64,000 nt of DNA from Roseateles amylovorans (GTDB taxonomy: Bacteria; Pseudomonadota; Gammaproteobacteria; Burkholderiales; Burkholderiaceae_C). Of this stretch, positions 9,801 through 18,433 are shown in pieces; the stretch's first letter is position 1, and every line of letters starts with the position of its first letter. The notes below the pieces were generated by a model. That model made no database searches. It was not told the origin of the DNA and worked only from the letters and a program-made list of their open reading frames with translations. Made by a program: the position numbers and the translations under genes. Where the stretch lies: contig NZ_CP104562.2 of assembly GCF_025398155.2 (NCBI RefSeq), positions 2,356,001-2,420,000 of the forward strand, in the 5' to 3' direction.

Positions 9801-10874
9801 GGCGATCGCGATGCGGTCCTGCAGACGCTGCGCGCCCACGGTCTGTCCAAGATCAGCCATGTGGTCGGCAAGACCAACGAGATGGCCCAGGTGGAAGTCT
9901 GGCGCGATGCGAAGAAGGTCTTCGCCGCATCGCTGCAGGAACTCCATCAGACCTGGGACCAGGTCTCCTGGCGCATCGCCCGCGAGCGCGACAACCCCGC
10001 CTGTGCCGACCAGGAACATGCGCTGGCCGGTGCGCCGGTCAAGGGCCTGCATTGGCTGCCCAGCTTCGATCCGGCGGAGGACATCGCCGCCCCGTTCATC
10101 GCCACCGGCGCGCGGCCCAAGGTCGCGATCCTGCGCGAGCAGGGCGTCAACTCGCATGTGGAAATGGCCTATGCCATGGCACAGGCCGGCTTCGACAGCT
10201 ATGACGTCCACATGAGCGACCTGCAGGCCGGCGCGGTCGACCTGTCCACCTTCAAGGGCTTCATCGCCTGCGGCGGCTTCAGCTACGGCGACACCCTGGG
10301 CGCCGGCGAGGGCTGGGCCCGTTCCATCCTGTTCAACCCGACGCTCAAGACGGCCTTCGAAGACTTCTTCGCCCGCCAGGACAGCTTCGCGCTGGGCGTG
10401 TGCAACGGCTGCCAGATGCTGGCCGCGCTGTCGCCGATGATCCCTGGTGCCCAGCACTGGCCCAAGTTCGTCCGCAACCGCAGCGAGCAGTTCGAGGCCC
10501 GCCTGGCGCAGGTCGAGATCCTGGAGTCGCCCAGCCTGTTCTTCGCCGGCATGGCCGGCAGCCGCCTGCCAATCGCGGTCGCCCATGGCGAAGGCTTCGC
10601 CGACTTCTCCCAGCGCGGCGATGCCGCCCAGGTGCTGCGCGCCATGCGCTTTGTCGATGGCGAGGGTCAACCCACCGAGCACTATCCGCTCAACCCCAAC
10701 GGCAGCCCCGGCGGCCTCACTGCGGTCACCACCGCGGATGGCCGTTTCACCGCGCTGATGCCTCATCCGGAACGCGTCTTCCGCAACATCCAGCTGAGCT
10801 GGACCGGCGGCGACCAAGCCACCTTCAGCCCGTGGATGCGCATGTTCCGCAATGCCCGGAAGTGGGTCGGTTGA
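6858..10874 (+). CDS. purL: Phosphoribosylformylglycinamidine synthase (single-chain PurL)
   Basis: Fourth step of de novo purine synthesis: converts FGAR, ATP and glutamine to FGAM in the cytosol. At 1338 residues it has the full length of the large proteobacterial form. Order: N-terminal domain, linker, two AIRS-synthase-like halves (KVETHNHPTAISPHPGAS near 315; VGKDSLSMRTRW in the second half) and a glutamine amidotransferase domain from about residue 1085. In that domain C1182 (GVCNGC) is the nucleophile, and the PHPERVFR motif near the end supplies the His of the triad. Only the ATG at 6858 gives the family N-terminus. A short Thr/Asp-rich insert near residues 935-955 is the one unusual feature. 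Confidence 0.97.
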   Translation: MASTTSSKHLIHFEGGNALSSFRAAALLARLQAVNERIAAVHARHVHWVWTEQALDDTARAKIAALLDYGDAYEGPADGTLIVTAPRLGTLSPWASKATDIAHNCSLPIKRVERVIEYRLSLKTSLLGALGNALSGGPKPLTQDELLACAELLHDRMTESVLFAREDATHLFDDKQAQPLAHVDVIGRGRAALDEANSAWGLAMSEDEIVYLVEAFLKLGRNPSDVELMMFAQANSEHCRHKIFNAQFTIDGQAQPLSLFGMIRNTEKLNSQHTVIAYADNAAVMEGHAIERWMAAGDQRAPKYEARAETAHVLMKVETHNHPTAISPHPGASTGAGGEIRDEGATGRGAKPKAGLTGFSVSNLHLPGLAEPWEANAVGKPAHIASALQIMTEGPLGGAAFNNEFGRPNLGGYFRVYEQDVDGIRRGYHKPIMIAGGVGAIRADLTKKIEFPAGSLLIQLGGPGMRIGMGGSAASSMAAGTNTADLDFDSVQRGNPEIQRRAQEVINHCWGLAERNPILAVHDVGAGGISNAFPELVNDAGRGATFDLRQVPLEESGLAPKEIWCNESQERYVLAIAPESLPLFTAMCERERCPFAVVGVTTAPRDLVLQDGEGGERAIDMPMEVLLGKPPKVHRDVQRVARSGGTLDLTGVDLTTAASAVLRHPTVASKRFLISIGDRTVGGLNHRDQMVGPWQVPVADCAVTLADFKGFAGEAMSMGERTPLASVDAPASGRMAVAEAITNLLAAPIELSRVKLSANWMAACGEPGEDAALYDTVKAVGMELCPALGVSIPVGKDSLSMRTRWSDDGQTRQVTAPVSLIITAFASLPDVRGTLTPQLQTGDTTLVLVDLGQGRMRMGGSILAQTLNQFGAQVPDLDEPALLKSLVNAVNDLRGQGKLLAYHDRSDGGLFGAACEMAFAGQRGVSLNVDMLVTEGDGITDSRADTGDSKNWASQVSGRREELTLKALFNEELGVVLQVASGDRDAVLQTLRAHGLSKISHVVGKTNEMAQVEVWRDAKKVFAASLQELHQTWDQVSWRIARERDNPACADQEHALAGAPVKGLHWLPSFDPAEDIAAPFIATGARPKVAILREQGVNSHVEMAYAMAQAGFDSYDVHMSDLQAGAVDLSTFKGFIACGGFSYGDTLGAGEGWARSILFNPTLKTAFEDFFARQDSFALGVCNGCQMLAALSPMIPGAQHWPKFVRNRSEQFEARLAQVEILESPSLFFAGMAGSRLPIAVAHGEGFADFSQRGDAAQVLRAMRFVDGEGQPTEHYPLNPNGSPGGLTAVTTADGRFTALMPHPERVFRNIQLSWTGGDQATFSPWMRMFRNARKWVG

Positions 10875-11008
10875 TCGATCGACGTTGCGCCGGTCAAGGC
10901 CGGGTCATGACGACGAACTGACCCGGCGCGACGACCCGTGGGTGGGAGGGGCAGGCAGGCAGGCGCCTGACCTTTCATCCACCTGCAACCCACCTGCAAC
11001 CCACCTGA

Positions 11009-11038
11009 AAGCCCTGCGCGATGGCGCGGGGCTTTTTT
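11009..11038 (+). terminator. Rho-independent terminator downstream of purL
   Basis: AAGCCCTGCGC (11009-11019) pairs with GCGCGGGGCTT (11024-11034) around a GATG loop, with one T-G wobble, followed by six T. Just upstream, the segment CACCTGCAACC is repeated near 10978-11006. Confidence 0.85.
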
Positions 11039-11377
11039 CATGGGCGCCTGAGCCAGACATCGCGCTGTTCATCGAGGATTTGATTCGCGCGAAGACCGCT
11101 GCGGTGAGTGTCGAAGCTGTGCGGATTTCCGCACAGCCGTCCCGGCGCGGACCGCCCCGGACTGGCGCTTCGCGCCCCGTCGCAGCGCGTGGCCGCACAC
11201 CGTGCGCGCACCTGAAAAATCCCATCCGGATTTGCCCCGATGACGAGCGCGCGACAACGCGAGGTGCGTGAGGTGGTTCACAGCATTTTCACTATGGATG
11301 CCCCCTCTGAAACAGAGTATGGTCGGCCGCGTTGAGAACTCAACGTCATTCCACCTATCCGAGTCGGAGGTTCTTTG
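11039..11377 (+). other. Gene-free leader of the LivK-type gene
   Basis: About 340 bp with no supported gene. It contains the promoter region of the downstream receptor gene, whose GGAGG site is at 11366-11370. I see no clear repeat or riboswitch-like structure. Confidence 0.5.
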
Positions 11378-12517
11378 ATGCAAACCAAGCTGAATGTGAT
11401 CGTGGGCGCGATCGCCATTACCCTGAGCGGTGCTGCCATGTCGCAGGAAGTGGTGAAGATCGGCCACGTTGGCCCGACCAGCGGCGCCATCGCCCACCTG
11501 GGCAAGGACAACGAGCTGGGCGCGAAGATGGCCATTGATGAGCTGAACGCCAAGGGCGTCACCATCGGCGGCAAGAAGGTCAAGTTCGAACTGCTGGCGG
11601 AAGACGACGCCGGCGATCCCAAGCAAGGCACCGCCGCCGCGCAGAAGCTGGTGGACTCCAAGGTCAATGGCGTGATCGGCCACCTGAACTCCGGCACGAC
11701 CATTCCCGCGTCGAAGATCTATAGCGACGCCGGCATTCCGCAGATCTCCCCGTCCGCCACCAATCCCAAGTACACCCGCAACGGCTACAAGACGGCCTTC
11801 CGCGTCGTGGCTGACGACGTGCACCTGGGCGGCACGCTGGGCAAGTACGCGGTGACCACGCTCAAGGGCAAGTCCATCGCCGTCATCGACGACCGCACCG
11901 CCTACGGCCAGGGCGTCGCCGATGAATTCGAAAAGGGCGTCAAGGCTGCAGGCGGCAAGGTCGTCGGTCGTGAATTCACCAACGACAAGGCCACGGACTT
12001 CACCGCCATCCTGACCTCGCTCAAGGGCAAGAAGCCCGACGTCGTGTTCTTCGGCGGCATGGACGCCGTGGCCGGCCCGATGCTGCGTCAGATGAAGCAA
12101 CTGGGCATCGAAGCCAAGTTCATGGGCGGCGACGGCATCTGCACCGCCGAACTGCCCAAGCTGGCCGCCGGCAACCTGGCTGACAGCCAGGTCGTCTGCG
12201 CCGAGGCCGGTGGTGTCGAGGGCGAGTCCAAGAAGTCGCTCGACGCCTTCAAGGTCAAGTTCAAGGACAAGTACAAGGTCGACGTCCAGATCTACGCCCC
12301 GTACGTCTATGACGCCGTCAACGTGATGGTCGACGCCATGGTCAAGGCCAACTCGTCCGATCCGAAGAAGTACCTGGCGGTGCTGGCCAAGACCGACGGC
12401 TACAAGGGCGTGACCGGTACCATCGGTTTCGATGCCAAGGGCGACATCAAGAACGGCGCGCTGACCCTCTACACCTACAAGGGTGGCAATCGCGAGCAAC
12501 TGGCTGTCGTTCGCTGA
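11378..12517 (+). CDS. Branched-chain amino acid ABC transporter substrate-binding protein, LivK type
   Basis: Periplasmic receptor. The signal peptide covers residues 1-23 and the mature protein begins at QEVVKIGHVGPTSGAIAHLG, the usual LivK opening. Family segments include GVIGHLNSGTTIPASKIY, SPSATNPKYTRNGYKTAFR and DDRTAYGQGVADEFEKG. The ATG at 11378 is chosen because GGAGG at 11366-11370 is ideally spaced; a TTG one codon upstream is the alternative. The product has 379 residues. No permease or ATPase genes are adjacent. Lys is frequent, as in strongly expressed LivK homologues. It resembles the Leu/Ile/Val receptors more closely than the receptor gene at 4658. Confidence 0.92.
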   Translation: MQTKLNVIVGAIAITLSGAAMSQEVVKIGHVGPTSGAIAHLGKDNELGAKMAIDELNAKGVTIGGKKVKFELLAEDDAGDPKQGTAAAQKLVDSKVNGVIGHLNSGTTIPASKIYSDAGIPQISPSATNPKYTRNGYKTAFRVVADDVHLGGTLGKYAVTTLKGKSIAVIDDRTAYGQGVADEFEKGVKAAGGKVVGREFTNDKATDFTAILTSLKGKKPDVVFFGGMDAVAGPMLRQMKQLGIEAKFMGGDGICTAELPKLAAGNLADSQVVCAEAGGVEGESKKSLDAFKVKFKDKYKVDVQIYAPYVYDAVNVMVDAMVKANSSDPKKYLAVLAKTDGYKGVTGTIGFDAKGDIKNGALTLYTYKGGNREQLAVVR

Positions 12518-12572
12518 GCGTGGAACGTCGGGGGGGCGAGGGCTGTCGTTGGCCTTCGTCGACCGGTTGATC

Positions 12573-12621
12573 GCTGAACGCTGAACGCTGAACGCTGAAC
12601 GCTGAACGCTGAACGCTGAAC
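12573..12621. repeat. Heptanucleotide tandem repeat (GCTGAAC)7
   Basis: Seven perfect copies of GCTGAAC in a row, 56 bp after the stop of the LivK-type gene and ahead of the terminator at 12813. It lies in non-coding DNA, so copy-number change would not shift a reading frame here. Confidence 0.95.
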
Positions 12622-12812
12622 GCCGCGCCCATCGCGGCATCGGCATGGCGATCAGCGGTGTGCGGCGGCAGCATCCCACGGATGTCGCCGCCGCAGATCT
12701 GCAAGCCGCTGCATGCGGTGGGGTCGCCATCGGTGACTGTCTGTCATCGATGGTGGCTGTCGGTGACCAACGTTCGACATCTCGAGCGATTTTTCGGTGC
12801 TCCAGCCCCTCC

Positions 12813-12838
12813 ACGCCCACCGCCCGGTGGGCGTTTTT
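12813..12838 (+). terminator. Rho-independent terminator downstream of the LivK-type gene
   Basis: ACGCCCACC (12813-12821) pairs with GGTGGGCGT (12826-12834) around a GCCC loop, followed by five T. Confidence 0.85.
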
Positions 12839-13274
12839 CATGGCGGTTTCCCTCTGAGGCAAGGGCTTGCACACCTGCCGACCGACCCGACATGACTTTT
12901 GTCGCAAATGTCCCCATATCGTGGGATCACCCCCCTCAGGTGCGTGCATTCCCGACGCTGCACACCACAAAGCATTCAGTCAGGGGGTTTGCGTCCTGGC
13001 CCCACTGCAGACAATGGCCTCCGTCATGCCGCCAATGGGTCAATTCGGGCACTCGTTGGACGGTGGGCGCCGCCGGTCGAATCCAGACCGGAGTGCAGGC
13101 GTAGGGCCCCTCCAAACGGGGGGCTTTCAAGGCCAGGGGTGGGAGGCATCATGCCCCCCGCACCCGCGTCGCCAGGTGGTCATGCCTGGGGCAGGCCGAC
13201 GCTGCAGTCCGGAGTTCAGCCCGGCGGTCGACACCAGCATCCAGTGGATGCCCTGACCTGCTTTGGGGACTGGC
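12839..13274 (+). other. Gene-free leader of the exopolysaccharide/PEP-CTERM cluster
   Basis: About 435 bp without a supported gene. It should contain the promoter of the sugar transferase gene. A hairpin GCCCCTC/GGGGGGC with a CAAAC loop lies at 13106-13124 and is followed by TTTC. It could be a weak terminator or leader element. I found no convincing sigma-54 box here. Confidence 0.45.
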
Positions 13275-14654
13275 ATGATTCGAATATTTAATCATTACCT
13301 TCATCGTCGCACCCTGATCCAGGTGTTGTTCGACCTGGGGTTGATCGTGGCGGCGGTGTTTGCAGTGGCGCTGAGCCAAGGCAGCAGCGAGCACATGGTG
13401 ACCTTCGCGGCGTCGTATGGCCTGTCGCTGGCCGGCGGGATGTTCGTCATCAACTCCGCCTCGGGCCTCTATTCCCAATCCCACAAGCGCTCGCTGACGC
13501 AGTCCTGCGCCCGCGCGCTGTTTGCGCTGCTGATCGGCCTGCCGTTGGCCTACGGCCTGTTCAGCCTGATCCCCGCCACCGTCTCCCACCGCGACCTGCT
13601 GACCACCACCGCGATGCTGGCCGTCGCCCTGGTGATGGTGCACCGCGTCTACGCCGCCCATTCCGGCGCGCAGGCCAGCGGCCGCAGCAAGATCCTGATC
13701 TTCGGCACCGGCCATGCGGCCCTCGCGGTGAGCGACAGCCTGCGCGCTGCCGATCCGCATGCCCACATCGTCGGCTTCCTGCCGGGTCCCAACGAGGTCG
13801 ATCCGCAGGTGCCGTCCCATCAACTGATTCCCGCCGGTGAATCGCTGACCGATGCGGCCATGCGCCTGGGCGTGGACGAGATCGTGGTGGCGCTGTCCGA
13901 GCGCCGCGGCGGCAGCATGCCACTGCGCCAGTTGCTGGATTGCAAGCTCTACGGCATCCGCGTGGTCGACCTGGCCACCTACTTCGAGAAGACCCTGGCG
14001 CAGATCAAGATCAGCCATGTCCACGCGGGCTGGTTGATCTTCGGCGACGGCTTCAACCAGGGCGTGCTGCGCAGTGCCGTCAAGCGGGTGTTCGATCTGG
14101 TGTCGTCGTTGGTGCTGTTGGTGCTGTCGGCGCCGGTGATGCTGGTGACCGCGGTGCTGATCAAGCTGGAATCGCCCGGCTCGATCTTCTACACCCAGGA
14201 GCGGGTGGGCCTGAACGGCGCGACCTTCAAGGTGATCAAGTTCCGCAGCATGCGCAACGACGCCGAGAAAGATGGTCGTCCGCAGTGGGCCACCAAGAAC
14301 GATGCCCGCGTGACCCGCGTCGGCAACATCATCCGCAAGGTGCGCATCGACGAGCTGCCGCAGCTGATCAACGTGCTGCGTGGCGAGATGAGCATGGTGG
14401 GGCCGCGTCCGGAGCGTCCGTTCTTCGTCGATGAGCTGGTCGCGCAGATTCCCTACTACGCGGTGCGTCACAGCGTGAAGCCGGGCGTGACCGGCTGGGC
14501 GCAGGTGCGCTACGAATACGGTTCGACCATCGAGGACTCGCTGGAGAAGCTCCAGTACGACCTCTACTACGTCAAGAACCACACCCTGTTCCTCGATCTG
14601 CTGATCATGCTGGAGACGGTGGCCGTGGTGCTGACCGGCCGGGGGGCGCGCTGA
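13275..14654 (+). CDS. Undecaprenyl-phosphate sugar phosphotransferase, EpsB type (PEP-CTERM-associated sugar transferase)
   Basis: Initiates exopolysaccharide synthesis by moving a sugar phosphate onto the membrane lipid carrier. It opens MIRIFNHYLHRRTLIQVLFD and has several membrane segments in residues 15-125 and a nucleotide-binding-like region (KILIFGTGHAALAVSDSL). The C-terminal bacterial sugar transferase domain starts near residue 270, with the membrane entry helix, FKVIKFRSMRNDAEKDG, RKVRIDELPQLINVLRGEMS and MVGPRPERP. The ATG at 13275 is preferred over an in-frame TTG at 13263 because a GGGGA site lies at 13265-13269 and the resulting N-terminus matches the family. It is followed by prsK, prsR and prsT, the standard company of this subfamily in exosortase A strains. 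Product 459 residues. Confidence 0.9.
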   Translation: MIRIFNHYLHRRTLIQVLFDLGLIVAAVFAVALSQGSSEHMVTFAASYGLSLAGGMFVINSASGLYSQSHKRSLTQSCARALFALLIGLPLAYGLFSLIPATVSHRDLLTTTAMLAVALVMVHRVYAAHSGAQASGRSKILIFGTGHAALAVSDSLRAADPHAHIVGFLPGPNEVDPQVPSHQLIPAGESLTDAAMRLGVDEIVVALSERRGGSMPLRQLLDCKLYGIRVVDLATYFEKTLAQIKISHVHAGWLIFGDGFNQGVLRSAVKRVFDLVSSLVLLVLSAPVMLVTAVLIKLESPGSIFYTQERVGLNGATFKVIKFRSMRNDAEKDGRPQWATKNDARVTRVGNIIRKVRIDELPQLINVLRGEMSMVGPRPERPFFVDELVAQIPYYAVRHSVKPGVTGWAQVRYEYGSTIEDSLEKLQYDLYYVKNHTLFLDLLIMLETVAVVLTGRGAR

Positions 14655-14719
14655 GCGCAACGCTGGAGCGCCGCGCTCCCGGATCCCTCGTCGCGGCCCC
14701 CAGGTCCCCACGCTGAGTG

Positions 14720-16935
14720 ATGTGGGAATCCTCAAACACCTTGGGCGCGGCCTCGGGCGCGCTGGCGGTGCTGGCTCATCTGATGCTGGCGGTCGCGGTG
14801 TTGCCGCAATTCGGCCAGCATCGTCGCCGAGCCGTTCGCCTGGAAGTGGCGCTGCTGCTCAGCGCCCTGTGGGCCGGGCTGGATGCCGCCGTGCAGATCG
14901 GCTGGCTGGGCGAGCGCCACTGGCCCGCCCAGGTGCTGCTGCCGGTGTGCGATGCGCTGCGCTACGGCGCCTGGTTTGCCTTCATCCTCGCGCTGATGGA
15001 GGCCCGACCCACGCCCGCAGGTGAGGGCGCCGTCCTCGCATCCCCCGACTCGCTGCCGGCCGATCACGCCGCCACCCTGGCCCGTCCTGCGCGCGCCTCG
15101 GGCGTGGCCCGGCCGCTGCAATTGCTGGCCTGGGCCGGCGTGGCGCTGGCGGTGGCGTTGCCGCTGTGGCGTTATTGGGGCGACACGCCGCTGTTCGTGC
15201 TGCAGCGTCCGCTGGCGATGGCCTGGCTGGGGCTGGGTGTCTTCGGTCTGGTGCTGCTGGAGCAGATGCTGCGCAACATCGACCGCGATGCCCGCTGGAA
15301 TGCCAAGCCGGTCTGCCTGGGCCTGGGCGCGATCTTCGTGTTCGATGTGTTCGTGTTCTCGCAGGCCTCGCTGTTCCAGCAGTTCGACGGCGATGCGCTG
15401 AGCGTGCGCGCCGCCGTCCACAGCCTGGCGGTGCCGCTGCTGTGGCTGGCCAGTCGCCGCCACAAGAAGTGGCTCGACAAGCTGCATGTCTCGCGCGCGG
15501 CGGCCTTTCATTCGGCCACGCTGCTGATCGTCGGCATCTACCTGATGGGCGTGTCGGGCCTGGGCTACTACGTGCGCTACACCGGTGGCGAGTGGGGCCG
15601 GGCGCTGCAGCAGGTGCTGCTGGTCGTCGGCGTGCTGGCGCTGTTGCTGATGGCCTTGTCCGGCTCGCTGCGCGCGAAGCTGCGGGTCTACATCAGCAAG
15701 AATTTCTTCAGCTACCGCTACGACTACCGGCAGGAATGGCTGCGCTTCACCGCGATGCTGTCGGCCAGCGCCTCGACGGCGCAATTGGGCGAGTCGGTCA
15801 TCCTGGGGCTGGCGAATCTGGTGGAGAGTCCCGCAGGCGCCCTCTGGTTGCGCCGCGCCGCCGGTGACGAGGACTATCAGCAGGCCGCCCGCTGGAACCT
15901 CAACGAGCTGCGTGAGCCGTTGCGACCGGACGTGGCCCTGAAGCACTGGCTGGTGGAACGCGGCTGGATCATTGACCTCGACGAGTGGCGCCGCAGCCCC
16001 GAGGTGTATGAGCATGTCGCCTTGCCGGTGGCCCTGGTGGACGACGCCCGCCATTGGCTGGTGGTGCCGCTGCTCAACGGCGGCGCCCTGATCGGCTGGG
16101 TGGTGCTGGCCCAGCCGCGCACGCCGCTGGAGCTCAACTGGGAAGTGCGTGACCTGCTGCGCACCGCTGCCCAGCAAGCGGCCAGCTACCTGGCCCAGAT
16201 GCAGGCCGCCGAGGCCTTGCTGGAGGCGCGCAAGTTCGAGGCCTTCAACCGCATGTCGGCCTTCGTGGTGCATGACCTCAAGAACATCGTCACCCAGCTC
16301 TCGCTGATGATGAAGAACGCCAAGCGGCTGCGCGACAACCCCGAGTTCCAGCAGGACATGCTGGACACGGTGGAGAACTCGCTCGAGAAGATGCGCCAGC
16401 TGATGCTTCAGCTGCGCGAGGGCGAGAAGCCGCATCACGGCAGCGCGGGCGGCGTGGCGATCGGTCCGATCGCGCGGCGCCTGGCGGCGGCCGCGCAAAG
16501 CAAGGGCCGCACGCTGACGCTCGAGCTGCTGGCGGAGGTCAGTGCGCGCGGGCATGAGGAACGCATCGAACGGGTGCTCGGCCATGTGGTCCAGAACGCC
16601 TTGGATGCCACCCCGATTGAGGGACAGGTGCGGCTGCGTTTGCGCCGTGTGGGCAGCCATGCGCAGGTCGAAGTGGAGGATACTGGTTGCGGCATGACGC
16701 AAGCCTTCATGGACCAGCGGCTCTTCAAGCCCTTCCAGACCACCAAGGCCGCCGGCATGGGGATCGGGGCCTACGAGAGCTATCAGTACCTGCAGGAACT
16801 TGGAGGAAAGATCAACGTGGAGAGCGCGCCCGGACAAGGCACGCAGGTGCGAATCCTGCTGCCGCTGTTTTTTGCCGGTTCAGGACCCGACGGCAGCCAT
16901 GACCAGGCGGCCGATGCCAGCCTGATGGAGACGCG

Positions 16936-16939
<4 letters not shown>
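14720..16939 (+). CDS. prsK: PEP-CTERM system sensor histidine kinase PrsK
   Basis: Membrane sensor kinase. About ten hydrophobic segments fill residues 10-315, then a GAF-like region (about 330-490). The dimerisation/phosphoacceptor helix carries H518 in FVVHDLKNIVTQLS, and the ATPase domain shows QNALDATP, VEDTGCGM and AAGMGIGAYESYQY. The architecture and the HDLKN H-box are those of PrsK kinases, which partner with PrsR. The start is the ATG at 14720; a GTG one codon earlier is also possible. The stop overlaps the prsR start by 4 bp (ATGA), supporting a two-component pair. The signal sensed is unknown. Confidence 0.92.
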
Positions 16940-18297
<1,358 letters not shown>

Positions 18298-18433
18298 GCG
18301 GGCCGCCGATGCGACGGGGTCGTCCGCTCGACGTCGCCGTCGAATCTCGCGGCTGGACCCCACCGCTTCAGCTCGCCGCTCCGGCCACCCGTTTCATCCT
18401 CCGGTTCCACCGATCCTTTCCCGAGAGAGCTTC

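Noticed and set aside
7000..10000. Long minus-strand frames opposite purL
   Set aside because: Antisense frames of a GC-rich essential gene with conserved sense domains; no motifs or starts of their own.
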